A model generated the notes under the pieces. The model saw nothing but the letters and a program-made list of their open reading frames with translations, made no database searches and had not been told where the DNA came from. Shown here in pieces: positions 12,301-24,962 of a stretch of DNA of 64,000 bases. Both the position numbers and the translations under genes were made by a program. Origin of the DNA: Symbiodinium natans (lineage: Eukaryota; Sar; Dinophyceae; Suessiales; Symbiodiniaceae); assembly GCA_905221605.1 (NCBI GenBank), contig CAJNDS010000416.1, positions 64,001 to 128,000 on the forward strand, read 5' to 3'. Positions within the stretch are counted from its first letter, which is position 1; each line of letters opens with the position of its first letter.

Positions 12301-15300
12301 AGCAGCGCAAACGTTGCCAGCCTTGCCAAATGCAGTGTTTTTCACTTGCGCAGCAAATGCAGTGTTGAACTTCAGGGTTTCATGGGTTGTGTCCTGCTGT
12401 CACTAGTCCTACATTTTCAGGTGGTGGAGCTCGCGGGCCTGGGAAGAGCAAGGAGAGAGCACCCAGCGAATCCAAACCCGCGTTGTCCGTTTGGCTTGCT
12501 ATTGCTAACGCTGCTAAGGACTACCGCTGTAATATACGAGTGCAATGTTCGGCCATGGAAGTTGCCTGCCTGCTGCACCTTGGCGAGGTTATCTTTGTTC
12601 CAGCTCGGACAGGCCTTCTTAGCCCGAACCCAGAGGCGTGACTGCGGCGTGTCACACACCCCTGCGCATTTTCGGGCTCAAGTGGTCAGCCGCCGAAGCC
12701 CTGCCGGCAGGGCGTTCTTGCAGATGCTGACCGAAGGACAGCTTCAGGCTTCCAGCCAGTGCAAAAGGGTCGCTCACAAACCCCATCCTCTCTCGATCGT
12801 TTTCTGAAGGTCTTGGCTCAGAGCCTTGCCGGGAAGGTGGGCCTTCGGTGGCAGTCGCAGTGTGCAAATGCCACAGACCTGCAAGAGAAGCAGGCTCGAA
12901 AAGCAGCCTTTTCCAGAGAGACTGCTTGGCCGCAGACAGTAGCGGAGTGGTCCGGGATGCTTCGTGCATATTCTTGGGTGTAGACCAGCGTGCAAATCTC
13001 TTCTGATGTCACAATCTTCACCGAGATATACCGAGATGGAGGCTGAGCTCGAGCCACGAGCAGATTTGGGGGGTTTCAGTACTGCACTGAGAAAATGAGC
13101 GCCAGGCGCTTCCCACTCCATTAGAGCCGGCAGCAGGTGCTGCTTGCAAAAGCATCCGCCTGTATCGAAAATGGCCAACTTTAAACGATAACAAGTCCTA
13201 AACCCTAAAGATCCCTAAACCATCTTGAACCAAAACCAGGTTTGTTTCCATCAAAACCCTGGACGAGCGCGGCATCTGATGATCTCTGATTTGGTGAAAA
13301 CTTCGCTCCGACAAAGACCGAAACATGCGAAACCCTGCGGCTTTCACGTTTCACAAGCCCCTCAAGGCTTGCGGGGAACAGGTTGGCAGACTTCCTCGGT
13401 TCTTTGTCTGCGTGGCACTAGCGATCAAAAAGTGATCTGGAGTCTGGAAGAGCGGTGCAGCTTGGCAAGCCCTTAGCTCGACTGGCGCGGGACCTAAAGA
13501 TGCTCTTAGAGCAGGCCGCGGACACGTGCGCTGGCAGAAACCTGTGTTTCTGTACGGCAGCCGGGAAAACACTGAGAACAGTGTTTAAAATCTGCGCAGA
13601 GATCGGAGGGTTTAGGATCGCCGAAGGGTCGTGGAATCTTGACGGGCTGCTTGACAAGATTTGACAAGCTGCCAGCGCGTGGCTCTGAAGATGGATCTTA
13701 GGGAGCCCAGGAGACCTGAGATGAACGGAGAAGCTCTTGCAACTAGAAGATGGCAAGTAGTTGAAGGCATTGCCCCATAGAGGTTTCGCTGTGCTTGCTG
13801 GACGGAGGAAAAAGCCGAAAGAATGAGCACTGAGTCCTCAAACAACACCCGAACAGCTCGGATGGAGTTGAGGCCTGGACAGGCACGCAGCTTCCCGCAT
13901 GACAGCAGCTATCGACGTAACACATGTGACGACGTCTTCGGCCAAACGATGCTGATGTACATATCACATATCAACACTGGCCAAAAGGACTTCTAATTTT
14001 GGACCACGTTACAAGGTTTGTTGCATATAGCGGGTTTTCGGTGTCAAGCCTAGTCGTGTGTGGATCCCATGTCGAACTTGCTTTGCATGCCTCACAGAGC
14101 CAGATTCCCGTTGCCTTACCAGCTCTTCGAAAGTGCTCCCCTAAACATCCTAAACCCTTTGCACATGCGGGTTTTCTGTTCCATCTTCGAGAACGAACTT
14201 CCCTAACAAGCAAAGGGAAAACAGCGGTGAGAGCTGGGAAACACACGGAAACATTATCGCAACTCGCTGTGCTCATAATGCTCGAGACCTCGAGCCAGAC
14301 ATCCCTCAAATTTAGCCTCTCTCGAAACTACGGGATCCCTTTTGGGGGTCTACATCCATGGAATCTTGTTTAGGGCTCGGCTACGTGGGCTCTTGGTTGC
14401 TCCCCTCTCAAGGCATCTTGCGCAGGCTGAGGCGCCATGTTCAGTTTGCCTTCTGCTGGGCGCGACGAACCGATTGCCCTCCATCAGCTCCTGTCCCAAA
14501 GGCTACAGATTTCTTGGAACTGGATCCAGGAAGTCCACCATCGTCCACTGGAACCCTGTGTTAGGCCCCACACAGCACACTTGTTTCATCCGCCAAGCTC
14601 GCAGCAGGTCATGGTTGCAATGGAAACAGCTGTCCTTACTGCTCTGTGAACATAGTCACGAATACAAAAGCTGCGCATGGAGAGCTGAAACATAGAGCGG
14701 TAGCCAAGACAGTCGTGGTAGTCGTGACGCAGAGTTGCTCGGAGAGCGCTCAGGAAACAAGGTGTGCTGAGGCGGAAGGCAGCTCGGGCAGGGTGCGCAT
14801 ACACAGAACGGATCGTCGTGCTTGGCAGATCAATGCAGGCTTTGGCAAACAAACGGTTTTATGCAGAACTTCCAAGATAAGGAGTGTGGAGCTATGCTGT
14901 ATGTCCGTGAAGGCCTTACGGGTTCGAGAAACTGCTGTCAAGGGAAAAATTCCGCAATTGAAACCGGAAGAGGCTTTCCTCAACGTCAAGCATCACTGTG
15001 GAAACAGAGCAGTGGTGGCTGCAAATGGGAAAAGGCTGATGTGCGACTCGTCAGGCCGAGGGAGCCACATCTTGCGGAAGGCTAAAGAACGTCGAAGCAC
15101 AAAGCACGCAATGATTCAATGGGCCGGTCCATAGCTTGCGTCGCAGGTGCTGCAAAGCAGAGCTGGGACCTGCATACTCCAGAATCCTGACATGCAGATT
15201 TCCTGCTAAGGAACGCCGGGGGTACGTACGTGATGCACCTGCGGCAAGGAGAAGAAGCACGTGCAGAAGCAAGGGGAATGAAACCACAAAAGTCTTAGGT

Positions 15301-18300
15301 TCGCATTCTTGCTGTGCACCGGCGGGGCTGTGTTCAACACAACTCGCTCTGAAGAAACTCCCATGCAGGCCCATTTCTGCGCTGGGTGCCGCAATCGCCA
15401 CAAGGTGCCAAAAACGAACGTGTATTGGAAGGCTCGGGCAGAAGCTGGGAGCAGCTTTCCACCCTTTACTTCCGGGGAAGACACAGTCACAGCACAAGTC
15501 GGCGAGATCCGCTAGGGCTGCGTCCGAGATTGCGCAGGCATCATGTGTGAAAGAGCTGTCGGTGCTGCAGCACGGGGCAAAGGGTAAGGTCTCGGAGCCC
15601 CGGTGGGCCACAACACGATGTTGCATCAGACGGAGGCACAGCCCGAGGATCCAGCAGGCAAATAGCAGACATAGCGGAGATAAGGCAAAGGCAAGTGGCA
15701 TGCAACAAATGCAAGAACTTCGCTGATTGTCAGGCATCGTCCCACAAGTTCTTGCCAGGCTTGGAAGTGGCGGTCGAGATTGTCAAGTTGCATGAGGATG
15801 CAACGCAAGATGAACTACACGCCATGCATTGCCGCGATAACGCGCAGCGAGACCGCTAAGGCCAAGGCAGGGTCATGTGGGCCAGCTTGCCCAGGATGAT
15901 CTGGGGATAGCTGTGCCTATAGGCTGTGGCAGACCACTGGGCCAGAAGACGTTTGCAATTCAGCCTAGGCCTACACTCGGATACCGCCTGGGATACTTCT
16001 GCACTGTGAAGCCTCCAATACGGGTCCATCATCCGGGAGGTCGCTCGCTTAATTATCCTGCACACTCCTCAAAAATGTTGGATCCCTTACTAACCTGCAG
16101 GATGAAAGGCTGCATGGTGCTGTGAGGCAAGCAAGAAAGCACGGAATGGCAACAGCAACAGCGAACCGCCCGGTTGCGGAAAGTCGTTGCAGAACTTTGC
16201 TCGACCGTAGCCTCTGCCCACCGTCATGCACTGCCCTTTGAGTTTTTTGAACCCGTCATGCACTGGCCTGACCCTAAACCCAACACCGTCTACGCCCAAG
16301 CCGGAGGACGACTGGTCGACTTCATAGCAGAATGGCCGAAGGAAATGGGATTTTGCATGATTTTGCACATGGTGACATTAGGCCATATCAAGGCCATATC
16401 AACCAGGCCGACCAGGCCTTGGTGCACAAAGCAAGAATGCAACCCGAGCTCTTTCAGGTTGCAACTTGTGTTGCAAGATGTTGCAAGGACCCTGGATGGC
16501 ACCAAGCAGTGAACTTGGCAGTAGTCCGCAGAAGCAGGTGAAGTGGAGGCACAGGGCTGCTGCGCAGATCCCGTTTGCGCATGCGCGGCACTATTGCAGT
16601 GGTGAGAGCGGGGACAAGCCACGGAGTTTTGGATTTAGGAGTCAGGGGTTGAAGATTTAGGGGTGTAGTGCTTGAGTATGTCAGATAGTATGGCAAAGTC
16701 TGACCCTTCCTTGTTCCGCATGGAGGCACATCATACGGGGGATCGAACGACGAATCCGCCAATGAAGTTGCCTATCCCTTTCAATGTGAATCGCGATGCA
16801 CACTGACGAAGCTTAACACACCTGATCATTTTGTAGTTCCTCATCCTCATGGAAGGGGCTTCGGCCCAACATTCCCGGGAAACCGGGTGTAGATGCTGAC
16901 GAGGCAGTACTACCGGGTCACAGCTCCGAAGGTGACAAGAACTCAAGCGGTCAGACCGAGGCACGGCTCCGATCTTGTCGGCCTGTGCGGAGGAAGGGCA
17001 AATAGGGCAAAGACCTATTTCCGGAATAATCTTGTGGGGGAGCGGTCGGGCCACCGTCTCAGCACCCTGGCTGCCTCATGTTGTGCATTGAAATCATGAC
17101 CTTCGACAGGCACTGAAAGATCCTAGTGAGAACAGTCCCCTTCTGTCACGGAAAATAGGTCCGGAACCGGCAGCGGGCCCCTGTCCACCAGAAACCAACG
17201 CAGCAAACGCGGACACTGAGCGGTGTGGCATGGTGGGGCTTAGGTTTCAGTGTGTCCTTGGGACAGGCAGACGGCGGGCCCTCGCTAAGAACCTGAACCC
17301 TGTCCGTCCACGTTGAACGTGTCGGATGCCCTTGTGAACCCCAGGTGGGTTAGACAGCGAAGACCCCTATGAAGGGGCTTAGGGAGGTTTAGGCTAACTT
17401 TCTAGATAGCCTAGATTGGAGTTCCTCGCTTCCAAGTAGTTTGCACAGGTGAAGCCATGTAAAGGGTCATCAACAAAATTTAGGCGTGGGGCATCTGCCC
17501 AACGAAGACAATTGAAAGTTGCAGCGATTTATTCATGCCAGGCTTCTCGATTGATCGCCGGCGCAGACTCGAGAAAGTCTGTCCTTCTGCCTCTTCACAA
17601 GCGCTTGCAGATTTAGTCCAAGAGTAGAATCACTTTCTTTGCCCCTTTCTTGTGGGGGGCCCTTCACAGAAGTCTCTCCCTGTTTTCGCAGAGGGCGCCC
17701 TCTCTTGCCCGCCGAAGTCTGCAGCGAGCCGTTCCTTCCCCCATGCCCCGTTCCCCGTCAGACTGTCGCATCGCAAGGATTCTCAAACTTCGGTTTTCTC
17801 AAGATTGCCGCATGCAGAGACCCACGTCGCAGAACTTCTGTGTTTGCGTCAGTCAAGTCGTTCCAGAACGCAGGCTTTGCAGCAGGCTCCGGACATAGAT
17901 GGCATAGACAAGCAAGTTCGATTCTGGCAGTCAAGCTTTCTTTCCGTTGGCCTTGATATGCCTTTCGCGACGCTTAATCGCCACAAATTTCTCGAGCAGC
18001 ACGCAACCCGAACCTTGATCTTGTCTGCACAGAACGCTGCCCGGGTTTGAGGTTGATGATGGTTGATGCTGGCGATGCTATGTATGGTCTATGCCTATAA
18101 ACAGGACATGTGTACGCCCTCATGGTCCGTCCAGTTTGAGATGTCTCGTGGGCACCAGGACGGGTTCAGAGGGGGTTTGCCGCCATGCCACTGAAAAAAT
18201 CGCTTTCGTATCTTTCGTACCTTTCTGCAAGCACTCTCTGCAACATCTGCAAACAGGCTCCCTCTGGGCTGCGCGCTTTTTTTCCGACATACCCCGTGCT

Positions 18301-19600
18301 GCGAGGTTTCTCAGTTTGCTTCCGAAGCTTCATATGGAAGGCTCTGGGAAGGCTGCCAACTAGACACACTCCGCATGTATGACGCAGATTGAGAGCCTTC
18401 CAAAAGCCTGGTAAAGAAACGCAAAGAAACGCAAACCAGAGTTGAATTCCCCAGTCAGGGAATGGCTTGGGACATCTTGGAACGCTTGGGGAGCATTGGA
18501 CAGGGAATTCCCTTCGCTGGGAAGTTCTTTGCATCTCTGCAAAGGACGAAGAGGGACAAAGAAATGAGGGCAACCCCTGGAGCCGACAAAAGAAACACCA
18601 ACGCAGTCCGAGCTCGAAGCTCCCTCGAGTTCTACTCGAGTTTCACGGCAGCTTTGGAGCTCTTGCGCTGACCAACCCAGACAGACCAGTCTAAACCTTG
18701 CGGATGTCCCAAGGCTTCACACGGCCTTCTATTTGGGTCTAGGCAGCTCTTCTAGACATCTCCCGCGGCATTCATGCTAGCTCTTCATGGCCGTTGGGCT
18801 CTGATTCTGCTGCTGTACCCCTACCGTTCCGGACCTTGCATCCAGTTTCGGGGAGAGCCTGCACCATTCCGATTCCAGACTCTCATGGCTAGAAGGGCTC
18901 CTGAAGCTGCAAATGCCTGAGACGTCCACGCATTTCATAAAGCTGAAGGTGCAGGTACTTAAGAAATTCGTTATGCAAGGCGATACACCAGCCGCTGTAG
19001 CCGCTAGGGACGCTCGGGTTGAGAAGCTGCCTCGAGCTTTCCTTCCTCTCCACAAGGTTTGCACGCTTTCACTTCATCAGTTCATCAGTTCATTGTTCTG
19101 AAGCGATGGAAGATCGCTTTCGCAGGAGATCCAAAGCACGCTCGGCTTTGCAAACGAAGCTGGGCCAAACAGGAGATCCGATTACACACCAAGTGAACGC
19201 AACCCAAGGCACAACTGGAAGCTGGAGATGCCCCATTCATGCAGCTCGCGTGCACCGCACGTGTCCAGAACCGCACTTGGCAATTGGTTTTCCTGCTTTG
19301 CACGGATTGCACAGCTTCCGTTCCCAGAATCTCACTCCTGGTTCTGTGCCTACCACCATCCCTGCCTCACATTCAAGACACTTGAAGCGGCCCCTTTGGG
19401 CTCGCTGTCGAGCGAAACTCAAGCAAGCTTTTCGAGAAAGAAGGTAACAGAAGCTACTTGCAAGTACGAGTAATGTTGGGGGAACGAACGTGTCTGAGGC
19501 GGCCAGTCCAGGCAGTCTTCACCTATCAACTGGGACGGCACTGAAAGTGAAAGACCTGCCCTTGGGCACGAAGCTGTAAGAACTGACATGAACTGAAAGC
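9341..19600. other. Ten kb without an identifiable gene
   Basis: Many short frames are open on both strands but none carries a domain I recognise. The most protein-like pieces are minus 11100-10975 (GMILCGQSMGAAVAL), minus 12990-13050 (ISVKIVTSEEICTLVY) and plus 16175-16345 (GGRLVDFIAEWPKEMG). They may be isolated exons of large-intron genes. The ORFs at 10383-11231 and 15051-15737 have open antisense partners of similar length and are not convincing. Telomere-like CCTAAA words occur near 13195-13220. Confidence 0.5.
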
Positions 19601-19913
19601 ATCGAAGTACACTTCCTCAGTGACACTTACAGGCACGCGAATACGAAGCACGGAGCGTCGGCAAACTGTAGCATTAAAAGGGGAATCTTGTTGTAAGTGT
19701 TGCCCATGCCCAGCACACAAGGGACACGGTGAAGGAAGAACACCCGGAGAGCATCCTGATCCTGAGCCTGGACTTGACAGCATCACATGGGAGCTATGGT
19801 TCTTGCTGCACGTGGGAGTGGCGACTGGCGCCCCGGCCAGTCTATTTTGCAATCTTTGGAATCGAGTGGCCGACTGTCCCCAGAGGCACGTAAAGGGGGA
19901 GACCGAGGAGCGG
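19601..19913 (+). repeat. Direct repeat copy 1 (313 bp)
   Basis: Nearly identical to 20170-20482, offset 569 bp. The only difference I see is A at 19888 versus C at 20457. Shorter flanking pieces are shared too: GGAACGAACGTGTCTGAG occurs before each copy. Confidence 0.95.
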
Positions 19914-20169
19914 TCCGGCCAGCCTTTTGCAATCTTTGGAGTAATGGCCAATTTTTGTCTAGAGGATGCGCGACCTTGGAGACTTGACTGACCCGCATCC
20001 ATTGATTACCAGGTGCCCCCTCCGAGTTCCAGACGAGGAAAGGTGCACGAAGCACGCAGCCTGCTGCCGCACAAGCGACATGGACTTCGCCAGGGAAAGA
20101 AGCTACACGCAAGTAATGTTGGGGTTTGCTGGAACGAACGTGTCTGAGCCAGCCTGTCTAGCCAGTCTT

Positions 20170-20482
20170 ATCGAAGTACACTTCCTCAGTGACACTTACA
20201 GGCACGCGAATACGAAGCACGGAGCGTCGGCAAACTGTAGCATTAAAAGGGGAATCTTGTTGTAAGTGTTGCCCATGCCCAGCACACAAGGGACACGGTG
20301 AAGGAAGAACACCCGGAGAGCATCCTGATCCTGAGCCTGGACTTGACAGCATCACATGGGAGCTATGGTTCTTGCTGCACGTGGGAGTGGCGACTGGCGC
20401 CCCGGCCAGTCTATTTTGCAATCTTTGGAATCGAGTGGCCGACTGTCCCCAGAGGCCCGTAAAGGGGGAGACCGAGGAGCGG
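20170..20482 (+). repeat. Direct repeat copy 2 (313 bp)
   Basis: Partner of 19601-19913. A looser related pair lies next to it: 20016-20118 resembles parts of 20788-20930, both starting at CCCCTCCGA and TTCCAGACGAGGAAA. The local DNA has been duplicated more than once. A 265-codon minus-strand frame covers this copy, but I see no recognisable protein in it. Confidence 0.95.
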
Positions 20483-23021
20483 CGAAGCCCTGACGCCCGT
20501 TTCGAAAATTGGACACGCCATCCACGAAACGATTCGTCAGAGCGAGCACAGAGGTGCAGAGACCACAGTCGGTCCGGAATACGTAAGACTCGAGCATAGG
20601 CGGAACGGACAGCCGGCCTCAAGCTCGTGCCCAGTGTGCATGACATCTTTTGCCCCATCGCTCCTAGGGCCTGGTGAAGGCTCGCACTGGCCATTCCAGA
20701 TACGTAGACATGATTAACCAGCCTAACTAGGAGCCTAGGTGCTTGCTTCGAGCTGGGACGGCTGCTGGGCAAAGGCCGGCTCCCATTGATGCCCCTCCGA
20801 CTTCCAGACGAGGAAAGTGCGCGAAGCACGCAGCGTCCGCTGGTGTGGTTAGCCGGAGTGGCTATTGCGACCGGTGCAACCTGCTGCCGCGCAAGCAACA
20901 ATGGACCTCGCCTGGGAAAAGAGGCGTGTAGCCGCTGTAGCCTGCATTGCTTCAAGCCCTAAAAGCTTCCTCACGGATGCATGCAAGGGCAGTCCCAAAA
21001 TCGAAGCCAGACAAGCCAGCTGACGTCCCCAAACGATTCTGAATGATGTGTTGCTGGATTCTATCGGGGACAAAGTGTGCAACAGTTCCCGGCCGGGCCG
21101 CGGGAAAGTGCTTCACTGACCACTCTCTGGTGTTGCCACTTGTACCTCAGTAGGAGTAGCATCGACCCAGTGGTGCAAATGCAAGTGCACACATACCATC
21201 TGTGACTAGAGCACTAAAACCGCAAAGCTGCAGCGAAGATGCATTTGTAAAGTTGTCCTGTTGTTGCTGTTGCTGATGTTGCTGCGGCTGGAGACCCCAG
21301 ACTCCCGGACAAGACTCGAAAGGTAAATTTGGAAATTCAAGCAATAACCGGGTATTTTTCACTCCAAGCTTGGATTGTACCCAAAAGAAGGCGAGACAGG
21401 GGATTGAGGTTTTGGGGCTGTAGTGTCTTGGTTCATGCTAGACAAACGCAGCAAGCCCCACAAAACCTTAACCCTGAAACATCAGCTGCCGCAGGCGGAG
21501 CCCTCCACGGCATTCCCGGCAAGATGCAGCCACGGGGGGGAGGTGCACCTTCAGCGGTTTGGAATAAACCGATCAACATTAATACTAAGTCTAGAGGTGT
21601 CTATTAGAGGTATACACGAATCGCTACCGTAGAAATTTGCAAATATACAGGTAGAGTTTACACATATGAAATAATGTTGTGCTTTCTTTAGAGGCGTGGC
21701 CGTCCGGGGTACCCAAAAAGTTTGCCTCTTGCCTCCCAAGAAAGGCTGTCGTGATAGGGGCCTGGGCTTCAGGCCTTAGGGCCTTAGGGCTGCCCCCTTG
21801 GATGTTTGGGGCCTTGTTGCATAATTTCGAAAGTATCTTATACAAAGCCCGGTTCCAGAAACTTTGGAAGAAATCTGAAGCTTGAACTGTTGTGAGGGCG
21901 GCTGGTTCCTGCACCCTAGCCCCGGTTTGCACCAGAACGGGCTCTCAAAGAGGGTTTGAGCTGAGCAAAAGAGGGGCCTGTAGGGTGCCCCCTAAGCTCT
22001 GTAACCTTCGCCCTGGGCGCTCAATGGCTATACAGCATCTATTGTTGCTTGCCACATCCAGTATGGCCTTGTCCCGCGCCCTGGATGAGCTGCAAAATCT
22101 GCAACCTGGTCATTCTCATATCGTAACTGCTACGCACATAAGCTGAAAGTTTGGAGTCAGAGGGTATCTTGGTAGATGTCACGATTGAGGTCCATGCCTG
22201 AATGCTTTGACCTTCAGTTGTGAATCGAACGAAAGTGTGTCGGCAGGGTGGCTAAGCTGGCGAGGTGAGGGCGAACCCAAGAACTGTCAGCACGCGAGCT
22301 TCTGACGGAGTGTCTTTTCTTTACGTAGACAGCATTCATAAGGAAGAAGAGCGCTTGAAAACCAAAAAAAATAAGCTGCTGGCCCATCTGCTTCAGCCGT
22401 GGCCAAGCGCGCTTGGCACAAAAGGATCTTGAACTTAGCAGCTGTTGTGCCTTGCAATTTGGTCGCTTCTGAGGGTTCTAGGGGCACCTTTCTGTGTTCG
22501 ACTTCGGGCCTTAAGGGTGTCTTTTTTGCCACCCACCAGTTATTTAGGGTTTTTAGAATCTTGGGATCACTTCTACTCGGTTGAGCAGGGGCAGGACTCT
22601 ACGAGAAGAATTTTGGGTGTCACTTCAGCCTTGGAGCCTTTTTGGGGCACTAGGGTCTTGGGTTGATATTGGGCTGATGGTGCGTATGCGGATTTGGCAT
22701 AGGTAAATCCCACATACAGTAATTGGTTTCATAGGCAATATATGCATACTACTCACTAAGTTTTGACTGCTGTTTACTGTATGCCGAATTTGTTCACTAC
22801 ATCGCTGCTTCTTCGATGGAACTTTGAACCGAAAGTTTCGGGCGAAAACATGTAACCTCGAAACCATGTCGAACAACGCACGAATGCAAGAGCGATCGGT
22901 GTTGATAGTTCGATTTGGCTGGCGAAACCCTTGCGCTTTGTCCGCTTGGATGTTGGCAAAATAACAGCAGCACCGAATGTCCAGGTGCATACACAAATGC
23001 TTCCAGCGAGAACGATGAAAC
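20483..23021. other. No recognisable gene
   Basis: Probably contains downstream introns of the penicillin amidase-like gene, read on the minus strand. I searched for the next expected exon and did not find it. A short CAACAG-rich patch lies at about 21255-21290. Confidence 0.4.
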
Positions 23022-23337
23022 CGAGCTGCCGCGCGAATTTGTCAATGTCTAACGCCTTAGCACCCACCATCTCACACAGCCTTCCGGCAGCCAGCATCCG
23101 GCCGGAATGCATTTGCCAAAGCCGATCCTGGGCATGAGCCACCCCATTGAGAAAGAAGAGGTCGTGCATCGTGGCAGCATAGATGTGAGGGACTCCGAAG
23201 TCATCTCTCACTATTTCTGCAGCCTGTGGCTGATGCAGCTCTGCTGCTTCGAAGGCACCCGCTGTGGATGGCAAGCCCATCTGGGCAACGAGCTGCACCG
23301 GGCCATTTAGGCACGACCCAACCCAAGCCGGTGGCAT
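23022..23337 (-). CDS. Penicillin amidase (Ntn hydrolase) family, one 5' exon
   Basis: The minus-strand frame reads EIVRDDFGVPHIYAAT, then HDLFFLNGVAHAQDRLWQM, then GRLCEMVGAKALDIDKFARQ. This is the conserved start of the alpha region of penicillin acylase, cephalosporin acylase and AHL acylase proteins (PF01804 as known to me). These enzymes cleave amide bonds of acylated small molecules and mature by autoproteolysis at an internal Ser, which is not in this exon. A GT donor fits at 23021/23020, right after CAGCTCG. Beyond it the frame loses homology and should be intron. The Met at 23337 may be the start, though an upstream exon or signal peptide could be missing. The family is mainly bacterial, so horizontal transfer is possible. 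The rest of the gene was not found. Confidence 0.82.
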
Positions 23338-24420
23338 TGCAAGGTTCTCTAATGATTACTCTAAGTTTTCTCTAGCTCCCCTGAGCTTCCTTAGGCCTTA
23401 GGCTTTCCCGCCCTGTGTTGCATCGCTCGCACACATACTGTCACCGGGGAACCCATCACTCAAAATGCTCCAAAAGGCTCCAAACAAGGGCATTCAATCG
23501 AGACTGTGCGGTGACTGTCAAGCGTCATTCGCTTGCATAGTTAAGTCGCACCACCTCGTTTACCAGTGGTTCACATGCAGGAGGGAAACGCATGAGCAGA
23601 AAACATACCTTACACATATGTTCCATTGCAATTCAGCCTTTCTGTAATGGGGAGGTCGCACACGTGAGAATCACAGACTGACAGTACTCATTCAGGGTGT
23701 AGGATCATGCTTGCCTTGATATGGGCCGAACTCATGGCAGTCAGCCTGCCAATGTCAAGAAGCTTAAACTGCGCTGCCTCTTCTTCTTGCAATCTCCTGC
23801 AGCATTATACTACACTTCACGGCACCAGACTGAGTTACTTGGACCGTTCTGTGATGAATTCTGATAAGAAGAATGTCCTCACCCCTGAAGCTCCACTCCT
23901 GGGGCGTCCCCCCAGAGCTCGCTGCTGGCTGTTCGCGGCCTGCAATGGCCGTGCACCTCTGGTTTGGGCTTTAGGGTTTAGCTTAGGGTTCTGTGGGGTT
24001 GGGGGCTCAAGGTCGGGATGCTCTACGGATATTTGGATGTTTGGAGGGATTTGCGGATTAATTAAGCCTGGCCTTTGTTTTCGAGGGAGGTTCGAGGACC
24101 TCCTCTTATCCAGCTCCATACCAAAAACCCACTGCACACTCACCTTGCACTGGATGTTGAGGTGTTCAAACGTACCAGCAGATCTCTGACCTAGCGTTCG
24201 TGGGGTTGCAGAAACCATTGCTTGGTGGGAACCGCTGCAAAACAGTGAAAAATTTCGTGCCAGCAGCCCTTTGGGCACCCGCAGAAGTCGCTGCTACTAC
24301 CAGTGCTTTCGCTATTGCTACGGCAGGTAATGGAAGTCGTTGTGCGGTCGTCACCGACGTCTTCTGACTGGTTTCTTGCTCATCCTCATTCCCCACTACG
24401 ACGACGACTACTGCTACCAT
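23338..24420. other. No gene seen; contains TTTAGGG-like words
   Basis: GGTTTAGCTTAGGGTTC-type G-rich text at 23965-24005 resembles degenerate telomere repeats. No coding exon recognised. Confidence 0.5.
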
Positions 24421-24700
24421 TCTTCTTCTTCTCCTTCTTCTTCCGCTACTACTCCTATTAACAAGACATAATCGTGCTATCTCTACTGTTCCGCCTACGT
24501 ACTAATGCGAAGACGACCACAACTAGAAAATTGGGAATACTGGGAGCAGTAGTAGCAGTAGCAGTAGTAGCAGTGGCAGCAGTGGTGGTAGTGGCAGCAG
24601 TGGTAGCAGTGGTAGCAGTGGTGGCAGCAGCAGCAGTAGCAGTAGTAGTCGTCGTCGTAGTAGTGTAGCAGCAGCAGGAGTAGTAGTTCGGAGAAGGCGA

Positions 24701-24733
<33 letters not shown>

Positions 24734-24735
24734 GC
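24421..24735 (+). repeat. Trinucleotide low-complexity tract
   Basis: CTT/TTC runs at 24421-24445, GTA/GCA mixtures at 24545-24690, and about eleven AGC units at 24703-24733. The open frames here are poly-Val/Ala or poly-Leu and are not proteins. Confidence 0.95.
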
Positions 24736-24756
24736 CGTCGTTGTTGTCGTTGTCGA

Positions 24757-24962
24757 GGGTGGTCGGTCGTCGGTCGTCGGTCGTCGGTCGTCGGTCGTCG
24801 GTCGAGGGTCGAGGGTCGAGGGTCGAGGGTCGAGGGTCGAGGGTCGAGGGTCGAGGGTCGAGGGTCGAGGGTCGAGGGTCGAGGGTCGAGGGTCGAGGGT
24901 CGAGGGTCGAGGGTCGAGGGTCGAGGGTCGAGGGTCGAGGGTCGAGGGTCGAGGGTCGAGGC
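24757..24962 (+). repeat. Heptamer minisatellite (GGTCGTC then GGTCGAG)
   Basis: About five GGTCGTC units run into about 23 GGTCGAG units, almost without error. Because 7 is not a multiple of 3, three heptamers make a 21-bp frame, giving a false Asp-Pro-Arg-Pro-Ser-Thr-Leu repeat ORF on the minus strand. Confidence 0.97.

Noticed and set aside
15051-15737. 228-codon minus ORF and 196-codon plus ORF on the same DNA
   Set aside because: Mutually antisense long frames without domains, most likely low stop density.
19526-20955. Minus ORFs of 158 and 265 codons over the 313-bp repeats
   Set aside because: They share sequence only because the DNA is duplicated. No recognisable protein.
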